The notes under the pieces are model-generated. The model saw nothing but the letters and a program-made list of their open reading frames with translations, did not search any database and was not told where the DNA came from. The position numbers and the translations under genes are program-made. This document shows positions 49,187 through 59,192 of a stretch of DNA of 64,000 bases, piece by piece (the stretch's first letter is position 1; every line of letters begins with the position of its first letter). The stretch is taken from positions 248,001 through 312,000 of the forward strand of contig NZ_JAEMNW010000001.1 in NCBI RefSeq assembly GCF_016481275.1, written 5' to 3'. This stretch comes from Antrihabitans auranticaus (GTDB lineage: Bacteria > Actinomycetota > Actinomycetes > Mycobacteriales > Mycobacteriaceae).

Positions 49187-50338
49187 TTAATCCTCCTGCT
49201 TGACAAGTTCCCGCGCTCGCGAGCGCGCCCAGCCGTCGGCTGCGAGCACATCGTCCAAGGTAGCGGGTTCCACAGACCACTGGTCGGCTGCACCGAGCAC
49301 GCGCTCGACCGTGCGCACGATCGCTGGGAATCGGACCGCGCCTTCGAGGAACGCCTCGGCCGCGATCTCGTTGGCCGCGTTGTAGACCGCTGTCGAGCAG
49401 CCACCGCGCTGACCTGCCGCTCTGGCGAGGTCGACGGCGGGGAAGACGGTTGTGTCGAGCGGTTCGAATTCCCACGTTGCGGCCGTGGTGAAGTCGCAGG
49501 CCCCTGCGGCACCGGCAACTCGGCTCGGCCAACCGAGAGCGAGCGCGATAGGCAACTTCATGTCCGGCGGGCTGGCCTGGGCCAGCGTCGAACCGTCGGT
49601 GAACGTCACCATCGAGTGAACGATGGACTGTGGGTGGACCGTGACGTCGATCCGGTCGTAGGGAATGCCGAAGAGCAGATGCGTCTCGATGAGTTCGAGC
49701 CCCTTGTTCACCAGTGTCGCCGAATTGAGCGTGTTCATCGGTCCCATCGACCAGGTCGGGTGGCCGAGCGCCTGGGTCGGAGTGACGGATTCGAGCTGCT
49801 GCGCCGTGAACCCGCGAAACGGACCTCCGGAGGCGGTGAGCACCAACCGGTCGACCTCGTCGGCGGTCCCGCCGCGCAGGCACTGCGCCAGCGCGGAGTG
49901 CTCCGAGTCGACGGGCACGATCTGGCCGGGCGCAGCTGCTTTCGTGACGAGCGATCCGCCCGCGACCAGCGATTCCTTGTTTGCCAGAGCCAACCGCGCA
50001 CCCGACGCGAGGGCCGCGAGTGTCGGTTCGAGCCCGAGCGAGCCGACAAGCGCATTCAGGACGACATCCGCTTCTGTGCGCTGGACCAGTTCGGTGACCG
50101 CCCCCGGACCCTTCAGCGGGGCATCGAGGCGTGCACCTGCGCCCTCGTCGGCTATCGCGAAGTTCTTCACACCGGTCGCTGCGAGCTGCTCGCGCAGCAG
50201 GTCCAGCTTTCCACCGCCCGCCGCCAGGCCGACGACCTCGAACTTGTCGGGGTTGGCGGCGACGACCTCGAGTGCTTGGGTGCCGATCGAGCCGGTGCTG
50301 CCGAGCAGAAGCACGCGGGTCCGCGCATGAACAGTCAC
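49187..50338 (-). CDS. dxr: 1-deoxy-D-xylulose 5-phosphate reductoisomerase
   Basis: 383 residues. It catalyses the second step of the MEP isoprenoid pathway with NADPH. The N-terminal nucleotide loop is [16 protein letters not shown]. Substrate and metal-binding blocks include [32 protein letters not shown] and [21 protein letters not shown]. The GTG at 50338 is the best start; a TTG at 50368 would add 10 residues. No ribosome binding site is visible, and AATAGGT just upstream may be a -10 of a leaderless mRNA. It is followed closely by rip1. Confidence 0.96.
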   Translation of the reverse strand: MTVHARTRVLLLGSTGSIGTQALEVVAANPDKFEVVGLAAGGGKLDLLREQLAATGVKNFAIADEGAGARLDAPLKGPGAVTELVQRTEADVVLNALVGSLGLEPTLAALASGARLALANKESLVAGGSLVTKAAAPGQIVPVDSEHSALAQCLRGGTADEVDRLVLTASGGPFRGFTAQQLESVTPTQALGHPTWSMGPMNTLNSATLVNKGLELIETHLLFGIPYDRIDVTVHPQSIVHSMVTFTDGSTLAQASPPDMKLPIALALGWPSRVAGAAGACDFTTAATWEFEPLDTTVFPAVDLARAAGQRGGCSTAVYNAANEIAAEAFLEGAVRFPAIVRTVERVLGAADQWSVEPATLDDVLAADGWARSRARELVKQED

Positions 50339-50466
50339 GGACCTATTGTTCCCGATGGCGCCCGCCAACCCGAATCCCGGCGGCAGCGGGTGGGTTCCGT
50401 AGCTACGACGACCAGTCGTATGTCACGATATGGCGAGCACATTCACATGTCAGCAGAGGAGCGATC

Positions 50467-50727
50467 GTGGCGGGCACGGAGTTGGAGCAGGCCAAGAAGG
50501 TCAAGGCCACCGTCGATACTGTCGAGGTTCCCTCCGCCGAATGGGGCTGGAGTGGCGAGGCACCGAGGTTCTTCCGGTTCATGGGCTGGTTCGTCGCTGT
50601 GGCGCTCCTGACGATGATCATCGGCAACCACACCGGTCGCGTCGAGGACCTCTATCTCGTGGGATTCTCCGCGGCCATCGTCGTCATTCTCATCCGCGAC
50701 ATCGTCCGGCGACGTCGCGATACCTGA
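50467..50727 (+). CDS. DUF2631-type small membrane protein
   Basis: 86 residues. A polar N-terminus (AGTELEQAKKVKATVDTVEV), then EWGWSGEAPRFFRFMGW, and two membrane helices (about 40-58 and 66-80) before a basic end (RDIVRRRRDT). This resembles the DUF2631 family of mycolic-acid actinobacteria, whose function is unknown. GAGGAG precedes the GTG at 50467; the longer open frame from 50131 runs through the antisense of dxr. It is convergent with rlmN, 3 bases away. Confidence 0.8.
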   Translation: MAGTELEQAKKVKATVDTVEVPSAEWGWSGEAPRFFRFMGWFVAVALLTMIIGNHTGRVEDLYLVGFSAAIVVILIRDIVRRRRDT

Positions 50728-50730
50728 AGC

Positions 50731-51840
50731 TCAGTTTTCGGCTGCGAGCTGCCCGCAGGCGGCAGCAATTTCCTGACCCCGCGTATCGCGCACCGTGCAG
50801 GACACACCCTGGGCGATAACCCTGCGCACGAACTCGCGCTCGACCGGCTTCGGGCTGGCATCCCATTTGCTTCCAGGAGTCGGATTCAGCGGAATCAAGT
50901 TGACGTGGACCCGCGCGCCCAGCGCCTTGTGCAATTTCTTGCCGAGTAGATCGGCGCGCCACGGCTGGTCGTTGATGTCCCTGATCAGCGCGTACTCGAT
51001 CGATACGCGACGACCCGTCTTGTCGGCGTAGTACGTCGCGGCGTCGAGGACCTCGGAAACCGACCACCGATTGTTCACCGGCACGAGCGTGTCCCGCAGT
51101 TCGTCGTCGGGCGTGTGCAACGACACAGCGAGCGTGACGGACAGCCCCTCGTCGGCCAGTTTGCGGATAGCCGGTGCCAGGCCGACGGTCGAAACCGTGA
51201 CCGACCGTTGCGAGATTCCGAGGCCGTCCGGTGCAGGCGAGGTAATTCGCCGGACCGCGGCAACAACCCGCTTGTAATTGGCGAGCGGCTCCCCCATGCC
51301 CATGAAGACAATGTTCGACAGCCGTCCCGGCCCGCCCGCGACCTCGCCGTCGCGCAACGACGCGGCCGCCGCGCGCACCTGGTCGACGATCTCTGCCGTC
51401 GAGAGGTTCCGCTGCAGACCGGCTTGTCCGGTCGCGCAGAACGGGCACGCCATGCCGCAGCCGGCCTGACTCGAGATGCACAGGGTCGACCGGTCCGGGT
51501 AGCGCATCAGAACACTCTCGAGCAGCGTCCCGTCACCTGCCTTCCACAGCGTCTTGCGCGTCTCTCCAGAGTCGCAGACGACATGCTTCAGCGGCGTGAG
51601 CAGCGTCGGAAAGAGCGCGGCGCCAACCTGTTCCCGGACGGCCGCCGGGAGATCGGTCATCTTCTCCGGGTCTGCTTCCAACCGCGCGTAGTACTGGCGC
51701 GCGAGCTGGTCGGCACGAAAACCCGGCAGACCAAGTTCCTGAACTGCGGCGCGACGCTCGGCAGAATCGAGGTCGGCGAGGTGCCGTGGCGGCATGCCGC
51801 GCCGGGGAGCGTCGAAAACAAGCGGAAGCGAAACAGCCAT
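50731..51840 (-). CDS. rlmN: Dual-specificity 23S rRNA/tRNA adenine-C2 methyltransferase
   Basis: 369 residues. It is a radical SAM enzyme with the cluster motif CGMACPFC (CxxxCxxC) near residue 120 and downstream [14 protein letters not shown]. The C-terminal Cys of [11 protein letters not shown] is the methyl-carrying Cys in RlmN, which adds C2 methyl to A2503 of 23S rRNA and A37 of some tRNAs. The ATG at 51840 ([15 protein letters not shown]) gives the family length; the open frame from 52023 is longer but overlaps the neighbouring gene. Confidence 0.95.
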   Translation of the reverse strand: MAVSLPLVFDAPRRGMPPRHLADLDSAERRAAVQELGLPGFRADQLARQYYARLEADPEKMTDLPAAVREQVGAALFPTLLTPLKHVVCDSGETRKTLWKAGDGTLLESVLMRYPDRSTLCISSQAGCGMACPFCATGQAGLQRNLSTAEIVDQVRAAAASLRDGEVAGGPGRLSNIVFMGMGEPLANYKRVVAAVRRITSPAPDGLGISQRSVTVSTVGLAPAIRKLADEGLSVTLAVSLHTPDDELRDTLVPVNNRWSVSEVLDAATYYADKTGRRVSIEYALIRDINDQPWRADLLGKKLHKALGARVHVNLIPLNPTPGSKWDASPKPVEREFVRRVIAQGVSCTVRDTRGQEIAAACGQLAAEN

Positions 51841-51943
51841 AGTGAGGTCCAGTGTCCCACTGCACTGGGCTGCGGACCCAATCGTGACTTGTGCCTCCGC
51901 CGAATCGCTTTCGCGCGGGTCCGCCGTGCGACATGATCGTTTC

Positions 51944-52261
51944 ATGGCGCTACCTCCCGAACCCATGCCCAACGACCCGGGTATCGGCGCGATTTCCGAC
52001 CTGGGACCACCCGTCAAAATCACCCAGACGCGCGCGAGCTATGCCTGGATCGGCCTGGTGATCAGCATCGTCGCGGGCATCTTCCTGTTGATTTTCATCG
52101 TGCAGAATTCCGAAACCGCACAGGTAGATCTTCTCTTCTGGGACTTGCAGGTGCCGCTCGGAGTCGCGCTGCTGATCGCGTCCGTTCTCGGCGCGTTGAT
52201 CACGGCAATCGTCGGCGGAGTCCGGATCGTGCAGATTCGCCGCGCCGCGAAGCGAATGTAG
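51944..52261 (+). CDS. LapA/DUF1049-type two-helix membrane protein
   Basis: 105 residues. A proline-rich N-terminus is followed by two membrane helices (about 34-55 and 70-92) joined by [19 protein letters not shown], the lipopolysaccharide-assembly protein A / DUF1049 signature. The role in Gram-positive actinobacteria is unknown. CATGAT sits six bases before the ATG at 51944, with no ribosome binding site, so it is probably leaderless. The next gene begins 5 bases after its stop. Confidence 0.85.
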   Translation: MALPPEPMPNDPGIGAISDLGPPVKITQTRASYAWIGLVISIVAGIFLLIFIVQNSETAQVDLLFWDLQVPLGVALLIASVLGALITAIVGGVRIVQIRRAAKRM

Positions 52262-52266
52262 GCGTT

Positions 52267-53091
52267 GTGGCCGGCCATCGGATCCCAGCCGAGCTCGCCC
52301 GTTCCTGGCTGCTCGTACCCGCAACCAAACCGGAAGCTTTCGCGCCGGTACCCGAGGACGGCGTCGACGCCGTCATCATCGACATCGAAGACGCGGTCTC
52401 ACCGCCGCAGAAGGCTGCGGCGCGCCGGAGCGCTGTCGACTGGCTGAACAACGTCGGCAATGCCTGGGTCAGGCTGAACGACGCAACGACCTCCTTCTGG
52501 GCCGAGGACCTCGAAGCCCTCGCCGCGTGCAAGGGCTTGGCCGGTGTGATGCTCGCGAAAGTCGAGAGCGGCTATCAGATCGAGGCCACCGCCGACCGCC
52601 TGCCCGAGGGCACACGAATTCTCGCGCTGATCGAATCTGCGATGGGACTGGAAGCCGCACCGGAGATCGCGCGCGCAAGCGGGACTTTTCGGCTTGCGTT
52701 CGGCAGCGGTGACTTTCGCCGCGACACCGGTATGAGCGACGATCCCGCGGCCATGGCCTACCCGCGTGCTCGGCTCGTCATCTGCAGTCGTGCAGCGCGA
52801 CTACCTGGGCCGATCGATGGTCCGACCGTCAACCGCAACGAAAGCATCCTTCGCCGCGACTCGGCGCTGGCTGCGTCCATGGGCATGACCGGTCGACTGT
52901 GCATGCATCCTGAACAGGCGCTCGCGGTCAACCAGGGCTTGAGTCCCAGCGCCGACGACGTTGTCTGGGCGCGCGACGTGATCACCGAGTTGGGCGAAAA
53001 CGGCGAGCACGTCCGCGACGGTAGCGACAAGCCGCGCCTCGCGAAGGCGATAAAGATCAGGACGCTGGCGACGGCATTCGGGATCGGCTGA
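52267..53091 (+). CDS. CitE-like HpcH/HpaI aldolase family protein
   Basis: 274 residues. WLLVPATKPE, DAVIIDIEDAVSP, ALIESAMGLEAAPEIA and RLAFGSGDFRRDTG are the HpcH/HpaI/CitE blocks; the Glu of LIES and Asp of GDF bind Mg2+. Stand-alone CitE-like enzymes cleave or form acyl-CoA C-C bonds, for example malyl- or citramalyl-CoA, but the substrate is not shown here. GTG at 52267 has no strong ribosome binding site and probably relies on coupling with the LapA-like gene. Confidence 0.85.
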   Translation: MAGHRIPAELARSWLLVPATKPEAFAPVPEDGVDAVIIDIEDAVSPPQKAAARRSAVDWLNNVGNAWVRLNDATTSFWAEDLEALAACKGLAGVMLAKVESGYQIEATADRLPEGTRILALIESAMGLEAAPEIARASGTFRLAFGSGDFRRDTGMSDDPAAMAYPRARLVICSRAARLPGPIDGPTVNRNESILRRDSALAASMGMTGRLCMHPEQALAVNQGLSPSADDVVWARDVITELGENGEHVRDGSDKPRLAKAIKIRTLATAFGIG

Positions 53092-53096
53092 CCGCG

Positions 53097-53792
53097 CTAG
53101 AGCAGCAATCCGTGCGGCTTCTGCTTCAGGTGGATCCGGTAGCGCACGTCGAGCGCGAGCCCCTGCGTCGCTGCTTCCGCACGCGCTGCGGTCTGCTTGG
53201 TGAATTCGATACCGAGCACGGCGCGCAACGCCTCGCGGGTCGGGAACACCCACCGCGTGTCGACGCGCCGAGTCGTGAAACCTGCTGTGGTGAAGAAACT
53301 TTCGACCGCGACGGCGTCGTAGTGCGGTAAATCCGCCCGCATCCACGAACCGTAGTCGTTTGCGGTGGCGTCGAGGTCGACGATCGCCAGCCGACCGCCC
53401 GGCCGGAGCACTCGTTCGGCCTCGGCAATACCGGGTCCGCAGCGACGATCGAAGAAGTACGCGGTGCGCGCGTGGACGAGGTCGGCACTGGCATCCGGAA
53501 GCGGGAGGGCTTCCGCGGACCCGTGTAGCACCGTGACGTTCGAACCGGCTCGCTTCGCGGCGGACCTGAGCAGTGGACGATGCGGCTCGACGCCGACCAC
53601 AGATCGCGCGGTCGCCCCGAACTCCGGTAGGTGGAAACCGGATCCGCAGCCGACGTCCACCACGTCCTTGCCTGCCCAGTCGGCGAGTTCGCGCAGCACG
53701 TCGAAGATGGCGCCCTCGACGTCTTGCGCACGATTCTCGAGTTCGTAGACATCGGGCCAGTGCCAGATGTTCGGGCTCGGGATGATGCCCAC
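53097..53792 (-). CDS. Class I SAM-dependent methyltransferase
   Basis: 231 residues. Motif I is VVDVGCGSGFHLPEF (near residue 45), followed by VVGVEPHRPLL, the acidic end of strand 2, and ERVLRPGGRLAIVDLD (motif III). It belongs to the ubiE/methyltransf_11 type. The substrate is unknown. The GTG at 53792 lies 10 bases after the cdsA stop, so it is probably the last gene of the pyrH-frr-cdsA operon. Confidence 0.87.
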   Translation of the reverse strand: MGIIPSPNIWHWPDVYELENRAQDVEGAIFDVLRELADWAGKDVVDVGCGSGFHLPEFGATARSVVGVEPHRPLLRSAAKRAGSNVTVLHGSAEALPLPDASADLVHARTAYFFDRRCGPGIAEAERVLRPGGRLAIVDLDATANDYGSWMRADLPHYDAVAVESFFTTAGFTTRRVDTRWVFPTREALRAVLGIEFTKQTAARAEAATQGLALDVRYRIHLKQKPHGLLL

Positions 53793-53802
53793 AGCCGAAC
53801 CG

Positions 53803-54786
53803 TCAGACGAAAGCGGTGAGGATCGCCCAGGAGACGAAAGCCGACGGCAGCATCGAATCGAGCCGGTCCATGATGCCGCCGTGGCCCGGCAGCATGGTCC
53901 CCATGTCCTTGATGCCGAGTTCGCGCTTGACCTGCGACTCGATCAGGTCGCCCAGGGTCGCGACAACGACGAGCGACACACCGAGCAGTACACCGATCAT
54001 CGAGTTCGCGTCGAGCATCAGCGTGACGGTCAGCAGACCGCCGATGATGGCGAAGACCAGCGACCCGGCGAAACCCTCCCACGACTTTTTCGGGCTGATC
54101 GACGGCACCATCGGATGCTTGCCGAACAGCACGCCCGCGGTGTAGCCGCCGACGTCCGAGCACACGACGCCGATCATGAAGACGAGGACGCGCTCGCCGC
54201 CGTTGTCCTGCAACACGAGCAACACGGCGAACGCAGCGAGCAGTGGCACCCAGGCCGCAACGAACACGGCAATCGCCGTGTCGCGAAGGAAATTCTTCGG
54301 TGCAACCTTGAGCCCGTGGTCGAAGAGACGCCAGACCATGCAGACGAGAACTGTGGCCGCAAACGCACCCAGAACGCCGATCGGACCTTGTGGCCACCCC
54401 AGCCAGATAATCGCCTGCCCACCGAGGAGCAACGGAATCCGGGGCACAAGAACGTCCGCCTCGCGCAGCCGCTTGGCGACCTCCCAGGTCGCGATCGCGA
54501 CGGCCACCGCCACGACCGGAATCAGTACCTTGGGCACGAACACGAGCAGCAGCACCAACGAAACGCCGAGCGTCCCACCCACCCCGATCGCTGCGGGGAG
54601 GTTACGGCCGGCCCGGGACTTCTTGGGCTCAGGCTCGGCAGGCGGCTGCGGGTCGGCGACAGCACGCTCCTCGTGTGCTGGCGCTTCCGGTGCGGTGTCG
54701 GCGCCCACGGGTGGCTGCGCCAGATCGGTCGTCGACTCGACCCGGTTCGATACCCCGCCTGCAGTTGCCTCGTCAGTCACCGTCAT
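53803..54786 (-). CDS. cdsA: Phosphatidate cytidylyltransferase
   Basis: 327 residues. A polar Pro/Glu-rich cytoplasmic N-terminus of about 60 residues is followed by at least seven membrane helices. The CDP-DAG synthase signature lies near the C-terminus: SQVKRELGIKDMG, then LPGHGGIMDRLDS. The enzyme makes CDP-diacylglycerol from phosphatidic acid and CTP, the precursor of phosphatidylinositol (and hence PIMs), cardiolipin and phosphatidylethanolamine. It lies 73 bases downstream of frr, the conserved bacterial order. Confidence 0.95.
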   Translation of the reverse strand: MTVTDEATAGGVSNRVESTTDLAQPPVGADTAPEAPAHEERAVADPQPPAEPEPKKSRAGRNLPAAIGVGGTLGVSLVLLLVFVPKVLIPVVAVAVAIATWEVAKRLREADVLVPRIPLLLGGQAIIWLGWPQGPIGVLGAFAATVLVCMVWRLFDHGLKVAPKNFLRDTAIAVFVAAWVPLLAAFAVLLVLQDNGGERVLVFMIGVVCSDVGGYTAGVLFGKHPMVPSISPKKSWEGFAGSLVFAIIGGLLTVTLMLDANSMIGVLLGVSLVVVATLGDLIESQVKRELGIKDMGTMLPGHGGIMDRLDSMLPSAFVSWAILTAFV

Positions 54787-54859
54787 TGATCCCGTCGTTC
54801 CACTCGCACCGCCACATGTCCCCCAAACGTTCCTACCGAGTAGTGTCCCGCAAACCGGG

Positions 54860-55417
54860 CTATACCTCGAGCAGTTCGGCTTCCTTGTGTTTGACGAGAT
54901 CGTCGATCATGCCGACGTAGCGCGAAGTGACCTTGTCGAGTTCCTTCTCGGCTCGCTTCACGTCGTCTTCGCCGGCGTCGCCATCCTTCTCGATCCGGGC
55001 AAGCTCGTCCATCGCCTTACGCCGAATGTTTCGTAGCGAGATCTTGCTGTCTTCACCCTTCGACTTGGCCTGCTTCACGAGGTCGCGGCGTCTTTCCTCG
55101 GTCAACTGCGGCACCGAAATCCGGATGATGTCGCCGTTGTTGGTCGGGTTGACGCCGAGGTCCGAGTTCCGAATCGCCGTCTCGATCTGGCCGAGCTGCG
55201 ACTGCTCGTACGGCTTGATGACGACCATGCGCGGTTCGGGCACGTTGATGCTCGACAGCTGCGTGATGGGTGTGAGCGTGCCGTAGTACTCGATCACGAT
55301 GCGCTGGAACATTCCGGCGTTGGCCCGACCCGTGCGAATCGACCCGAGATCGTCCTTCGCCACCGAGACGGCTTTCTCCATCTTCTCCTCGGCGTCGAAG
55401 AGAGCTTCATCAATCAC
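54860..55417 (-). CDS. frr: Ribosome recycling factor
   Basis: 185 residues, the standard length. The start [17 protein letters not shown] and the blocks [30 protein letters not shown] and [21 protein letters not shown] are typical. With EF-G it splits post-termination ribosomes. It lies between pyrH (48 bases upstream) and cdsA. Because of the strict family length and start, there is little doubt. Confidence 0.97.
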   Translation of the reverse strand: MIDEALFDAEEKMEKAVSVAKDDLGSIRTGRANAGMFQRIVIEYYGTLTPITQLSSINVPEPRMVVIKPYEQSQLGQIETAIRNSDLGVNPTNNGDIIRISVPQLTEERRRDLVKQAKSKGEDSKISLRNIRRKAMDELARIEKDGDAGEDDVKRAEKELDKVTSRYVGMIDDLVKHKEAELLEV

Positions 55418-55465
55418 GGCCGTGCCTCCAGTTTTGTGGCCGGCTGGTAATCCTCCGGCTGCGAG

Positions 55466-56200
55466 TCATGACTTGACCAGCGTTCCGATCTTCTCACCGG
55501 ACACCGCTCTGGCGATATTCCCCTCGGTGAGCAGATTGAACACGAGCATCGGCATCTGGTTGTCCATACAGAGGCTGAAGGCGGTTGCATCGGCAACCTT
55601 CAGACCCTTCTCGATGACCTCGCGGTGCGAGATCTCGGTAAACATGGTTGCGGTCGGGTCGAGCCGCGGATCGGCCGAATACACGCCGTCGACGGCTTTC
55701 GCCATCAACACGACCTCGGCGCCGATCTCGAGTGCGCGCTGCGCGGCCGTCGTGTCGGTCGAGAAGTACGGCATGCCCATGCCGGCCCCGAAGATCACGA
55801 CGCGCCCCTTCTCGAGGTGCCGACGCGCACGCAACGGCAGGTACGGCTCCGCGACCTGGCCCATCGTGATCGCCGTCTGCACGCGAGTGTGCACGCCCTG
55901 CTTTTCGAGGAAATCCTGCAGCGCAAGGCAGTTCATCACCGTTCCGAGCATGCCCATGTAGTCCGACCGTGCCCGTTCCATGCCGCGTTCCTCGAGTTCG
56001 GCGCCGCGGAAGTAATTGCCACCGCCGATGACGACAGCCACCTGCACGCCGGATTTGACCACCTCGGCGATCTGCGCGGCAACGGTGGTGACCACGTCAG
56101 GGTCGAGGCCGACTTTCCCGCCACCGAACATCTCGCCACCGAGTTTGAGCAGAACACGCCCGAACCCCGGTCGTTCGTCAGCCGTGTCCAGTTCGCTCAT
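55466..56200 (-). CDS. pyrH: UMP kinase
   Basis: 244 residues of the bacterial amino-acid-kinase-fold UMP kinase. The nucleotide-binding motif is [30 protein letters not shown] and [16 protein letters not shown] are standard substrate blocks. It phosphorylates UMP to UDP and in bacteria is allosterically controlled by GTP and UTP. The ATG at 56200 gives the normal length with a short actinobacterial N-terminal tail ([14 protein letters not shown]). It starts about 155 bases after the tsf terminator and probably has its own promoter. Confidence 0.96.
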   Translation of the reverse strand: MSELDTADERPGFGRVLLKLGGEMFGGGKVGLDPDVVTTVAAQIAEVVKSGVQVAVVIGGGNYFRGAELEERGMERARSDYMGMLGTVMNCLALQDFLEKQGVHTRVQTAITMGQVAEPYLPLRARRHLEKGRVVIFGAGMGMPYFSTDTTAAQRALEIGAEVVLMAKAVDGVYSADPRLDPTATMFTEISHREVIEKGLKVADATAFSLCMDNQMPMLVFNLLTEGNIARAVSGEKIGTLVKS

Positions 56201-56354
56201 GGAACTCCTCGCGATGCTCTAGGCGACGCCGTTTACATGAAAGGGCCATCACAGCAAGCACGCCGGATGGCTGCACCTATCCTGCCTTATCGGCGCGGAA
56301 TCGATTCAACCAGGCACACCAATCCGCCGAGAGTGCAGGCCCGGTGCAACGGCA

Positions 56355-56388
56355 AAGCCCCACCGTCCGGGACCGGAGGGTGGGGCTT
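56355..56388 (-). terminator. Hairpin after tsf
   Basis: Inverted repeat AAGCCCCAC ... GTGGGGCTT with paired inner GTCCGG/CCGGAG-like bases, starting about 19 bases beyond the tsf stop. It separates rpsB-tsf from pyrH-frr-cdsA. Confidence 0.85.
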
Positions 56389-56406
56389 CGACGGGACTTC
56401 AGCAGA

Positions 56407-57231
56407 TCAGCTTGCGCCGACCTCGAAGCGTGCGAAGCGAGTGATCGTCACGCCTGCCTCGTCGAGAATCGACTTGACGGACTTCTTCGAGTCCTGGACC
56501 GACGACTGCTCGAGCAGGACGACGTCCTTGTAGTAGCCGTTGACGCGGCCTTCGACGATCTTCGGCAGCGCCTGCTCCGGCTTGCCCTCTTCACGAGCGG
56601 TCTGCTCGGCGATGCGGCGCTCGTTCTCGACGACGTCGGCGGGGACCTCGTCGCGCGTCACGTACTTCGCCTTGAGCGCCGCGATCTGCATCGCCGCACT
56701 GCGAGCGGCTTCGGCAGCTGCGTCGCCTTCGCCGGTGTACTCGACGAGCACGCCGACAGCCGGCGGCAAGTCGGAGGAGCGCTTGTGCAGGTAGGTCGCG
56801 ACCGGGCCGTCGAAGGAAATGACGCGACGGATCTCGAGCTTCTCACCGATCTTGGCCGAAAGCTCCTGCACCGCGGCGTCGACGGTCTTGCCGCCGAGGT
56901 CGATTGCGTTGAGGGCTTCGATATCGTTCGGCTTCGCTTCCGCGGCAGCCGCTGCGACCGAGTTGGCGAAGTCCTGGAACTCGGCGTTCTTGGCGACGAA
57001 GTCGGTCTCGCTGTTGACCTCGATCAGGACGCCACCGTTGGCGACGACCAGGCCTTCGGCGGTGGTGCGCTCGGCGCGCTTGCCGACATCTTTGGCGCCC
57101 TTGATGCGGAGCTGCTCGACGGCCTTGTCGAAGTCGCCGTCATTGTCTGCCAGTGCGTTCTTGCAGGCGAGCATGCCTGCACCAGTGAGCTCGCGGAGCC
57201 GCTTGACGTCAGCGGCGGTGTAGTTCGCCAT
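56407..57231 (-). CDS. tsf: Elongation factor Ts
   Basis: 274 residues. The start [20 protein letters not shown] and [19 protein letters not shown] give the N-terminal UBA-like domain, and [12 protein letters not shown] is the signature of the core domain that contacts EF-Tu. It exchanges GDP for GTP on EF-Tu. It lies 102 bases downstream of rpsB, with a hairpin between them, and ends in a terminator. Confidence 0.97.
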   Translation of the reverse strand: MANYTAADVKRLRELTGAGMLACKNALADNDGDFDKAVEQLRIKGAKDVGKRAERTTAEGLVVANGGVLIEVNSETDFVAKNAEFQDFANSVAAAAAEAKPNDIEALNAIDLGGKTVDAAVQELSAKIGEKLEIRRVISFDGPVATYLHKRSSDLPPAVGVLVEYTGEGDAAAEAARSAAMQIAALKAKYVTRDEVPADVVENERRIAEQTAREEGKPEQALPKIVEGRVNGYYKDVVLLEQSSVQDSKKSVKSILDEAGVTITRFARFEVGAS

Positions 57232-57275
57232 TATTGGCGAGCCTCCTTTGGTATGGAAAAGGTGGTCTGAACCAT

Positions 57276-57313
57276 CCTTGCCGACCCTCCCCTGGTGGGA
57301 AAGGCCGGCAAGG
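57276..57313 (-). other. Hairpin in the rpsB-tsf spacer
   Basis: Inverted repeat CCTTGCCG ... CGGCAAGG with a partly paired interior, 20 bases after rpsB and before tsf. It may weaken read-through into tsf or stabilise the rpsB 3' end. Confidence 0.55.
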
Positions 57314-57333
57314 TGAACAACGGATCGAGCGGA

Positions 57334-58206
57334 TCAGGCGTCGGCCGCGGGAGCCGCTTCGGTTGCTGCTTCTGCGGGGGCCGCTTCGGCTGCCGGAGCC
57401 GCTGCTGCTGCCGGTGCTGCTTCGGCTGCCGGTGCTGCCGAAGCAAGCAGTTCCTGCTCCCACTCCGCGAGCGGTTCGCCGGCGCCAGCCTCGGGCTTGT
57501 CGTCGGAAGAACCGATTCCCGCACGAGCCTGGACGCCCTCGGCGACCGCGGAAGCGACAACCTTGGTCAGCAGTGCGGCCGAGCGGATCGCGTCGTCGTT
57601 ACCCGGGATCGGGTAGTCGACGAGGTCGGGATCGCAGTTGGTGTCCAGGATCGCGATGACCGGGATGTTCAGCTTGCGGGCCTCACCGACGGCGATGTGC
57701 TCCTTGTTGGTGTCGACGACCCAGATCGCCGACGGCACCTTCGCCATGTCCCGGATTCCGCCCAGCGTGCGGTCCAGCTTGGTCATCTCACGCGTGAGCA
57801 TGAGGATTTCTTTCTTGGTACGACCCTCGAAGCCACCGGTCTGCTCCATGGCTTCGAGTTCCTTCAGGCGCTGGAGGCGCTTGTGGACGGTCGAGAAGTT
57901 GGTGAGCATGCCACCGAGCCAGCGCTGGTTCACGTACGGCATCCCGACCCGGGTTGCCTCGGCCGCGATGGACTCCTGCGCCTGCTTCTTGGTGCCGACG
58001 AAGAGAACGGTGCCACCGTGGGCGACGGTCTCCTTGACGAACTCGTACGCCTTGTCGATGTAGGTCAGCGTCTGCTGCAAGTCGATGATGTAGATGCCGT
58101 TGCGGTCGGTGAAGATGAATCGCTTCATCTTCGGGTTCCAACGGCGGGTCTGATGCCCGAAGTGCGCGCCGCTGTCGAGCAGCTGCTTCATTGTTACAAC
58201 AGCCAT
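57334..58206 (-). CDS. rpsB: 30S ribosomal protein S2
   Basis: 290 residues. Start [20 protein letters not shown], with [25 protein letters not shown] and [17 protein letters not shown] as family blocks. The core ends near residue 240; an Ala/Pro/Glu-rich tail of about 40 residues (repeats of AAPAAEAAP type) follows, an extension frequent in actinobacteria. ATG at 58206 gives the conserved N-terminus; the open frame to 58365 covers the untranslated leader. The leader holds a notable hairpin at 58280-58309. Confidence 0.97.
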   Translation of the reverse strand: MAVVTMKQLLDSGAHFGHQTRRWNPKMKRFIFTDRNGIYIIDLQQTLTYIDKAYEFVKETVAHGGTVLFVGTKKQAQESIAAEATRVGMPYVNQRWLGGMLTNFSTVHKRLQRLKELEAMEQTGGFEGRTKKEILMLTREMTKLDRTLGGIRDMAKVPSAIWVVDTNKEHIAVGEARKLNIPVIAILDTNCDPDLVDYPIPGNDDAIRSAALLTKVVASAVAEGVQARAGIGSSDDKPEAGAGEPLAEWEQELLASAAPAAEAAPAAAAAPAAEAAPAEAATEAAPAADA

Positions 58207-58279
58207 AGCTGTCTGCTTCTTTCTGTTGCCGGTTGCCGCAGGATGCCCCGGTGGACTCCTGCCCTGGCGCCCACCGTCC

Positions 58280-58309
58280 GTCGGACCCGAAAATTCGGGA
58301 CCAGCCGAC
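58280..58309 (-). promoter_or_regulatory. Stem-loop in the rpsB leader
   Basis: Nested inverted repeat: outer GTCGG (58280-58284) with CCGAC (58305-58309), inner CCCGAA ... TTCGGG with a two-base loop (58286-58299). It lies about 75-100 bases before the rpsB ATG, downstream of a possible -10 TACACT. S2 feedback control through a leader is known in other bacteria; whether this structure serves that role is unknown. Confidence 0.4.
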
Positions 58310-58419
58310 GACACACTGCGCAAATGCACAGAACGCGGGCGCGCGAAGTCGGACTGTGCAAGCACAGACCGCAGTAGGCAGTGTACGGCGTCGCTCGTCG
58401 GACTCCTAATGAGGTTCGA

Positions 58420-59169
58420 TCACGCGGCAGACTCGGCTGCAGCCAGCTCCGATTTCCACACCCGGAAACCCTCTTCCGTGCGGCCGCGCCGCCAATAACC
58501 GGAAATCGACGCCCACTCGGCCGTGACCCCCTTCTCCTTGCGCACGTACCGCCGCAAGTCGTGCATGACAGTCTGTGCCTCGCCGTGCACGAACACGTGC
58601 ACACGTCCGGGCAGCCACTCGAGTTGCCGCACCGCCAAAGCCAATCCGGACGCCGACGGATCCGCGTCGCGAACAATCCAGGTCAGGTCGACGTCGCCGG
58701 CAGACTGCAACTCGACTGCATCGCGACGATCGCCGATCTCGACGAAAACCTTCGCCCGACTGCCGGGCGCCAACGCCTCGAGCGCCGCTGCGATCGCGGG
58801 CAGTGCCGACTCGTCACCTGCGAGGAGATGCCAGTCGGCGTCCACACGCGGTGAATACGAGCCGCCGGGACCGAGAACGTCGATCACCGCGCCAGGCTGT
58901 GCGGCCGCCGCCCACGGCCCGGCGATGCCTTCGTCACCGTGTACGACGAAGTCGATCGCGAGTTCGCGCGCCTCCACGTCGACCGCGCGCACCGTGTACG
59001 TCCGCATCACCTCACCGGAAGCGGTCGGAAACACCAGCTTGACGTAGGAATCGGTGAACGTGCTGGGCGCGAATGCATCGAAGCCCGGCCCACCGAGATG
59101 AACTCGGACCATATGCGAACTCAACTGCGCGGTGCACAGCACTACCAACGTTGTTCTCGACCTTGCCAT
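58420..59169 (-). CDS. viuB: Siderophore-interacting protein (ViuB-like ferric reductase)
   Basis: 249 residues. An FAD-binding ferredoxin-reductase-like fold with RTYTVRAVDVEARELAIDFVVHG as the flavin-binding block and HLLAGDESALPAIAAALEAL in the NAD(P)H-binding half; the end GYWRRGRTEEGFR is typical of the SIP family. It should release iron from ferric siderophores by reduction in the cytoplasm. The ATG at 59169 has GAGGGG eight bases upstream. Two overlapping IdeR-like boxes lie 24-52 bases upstream, so iron repression is likely. Rv2895c (viuB) lies in the same neighbourhood in M. tuberculosis. Confidence 0.9.
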   Translation of the reverse strand: MARSRTTLVVLCTAQLSSHMVRVHLGGPGFDAFAPSTFTDSYVKLVFPTASGEVMRTYTVRAVDVEARELAIDFVVHGDEGIAGPWAAAAQPGAVIDVLGPGGSYSPRVDADWHLLAGDESALPAIAAALEALAPGSRAKVFVEIGDRRDAVELQSAGDVDLTWIVRDADPSASGLALAVRQLEWLPGRVHVFVHGEAQTVMHDLRRYVRKEKGVTAEWASISGYWRRGRTEEGFRVWKSELAAAESAA

Positions 59170-59192
59170 GTATCGGCCCCTCACGTCCTCAA

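Noticed and set aside
57360-57480. Ala/Pro/Glu-rich repeat in the rpsB 3' end as a possible assembly artefact
   Set aside because: Such Ala-rich tails on S2 are normal in actinobacteria, and the frame is kept to the stop codon.
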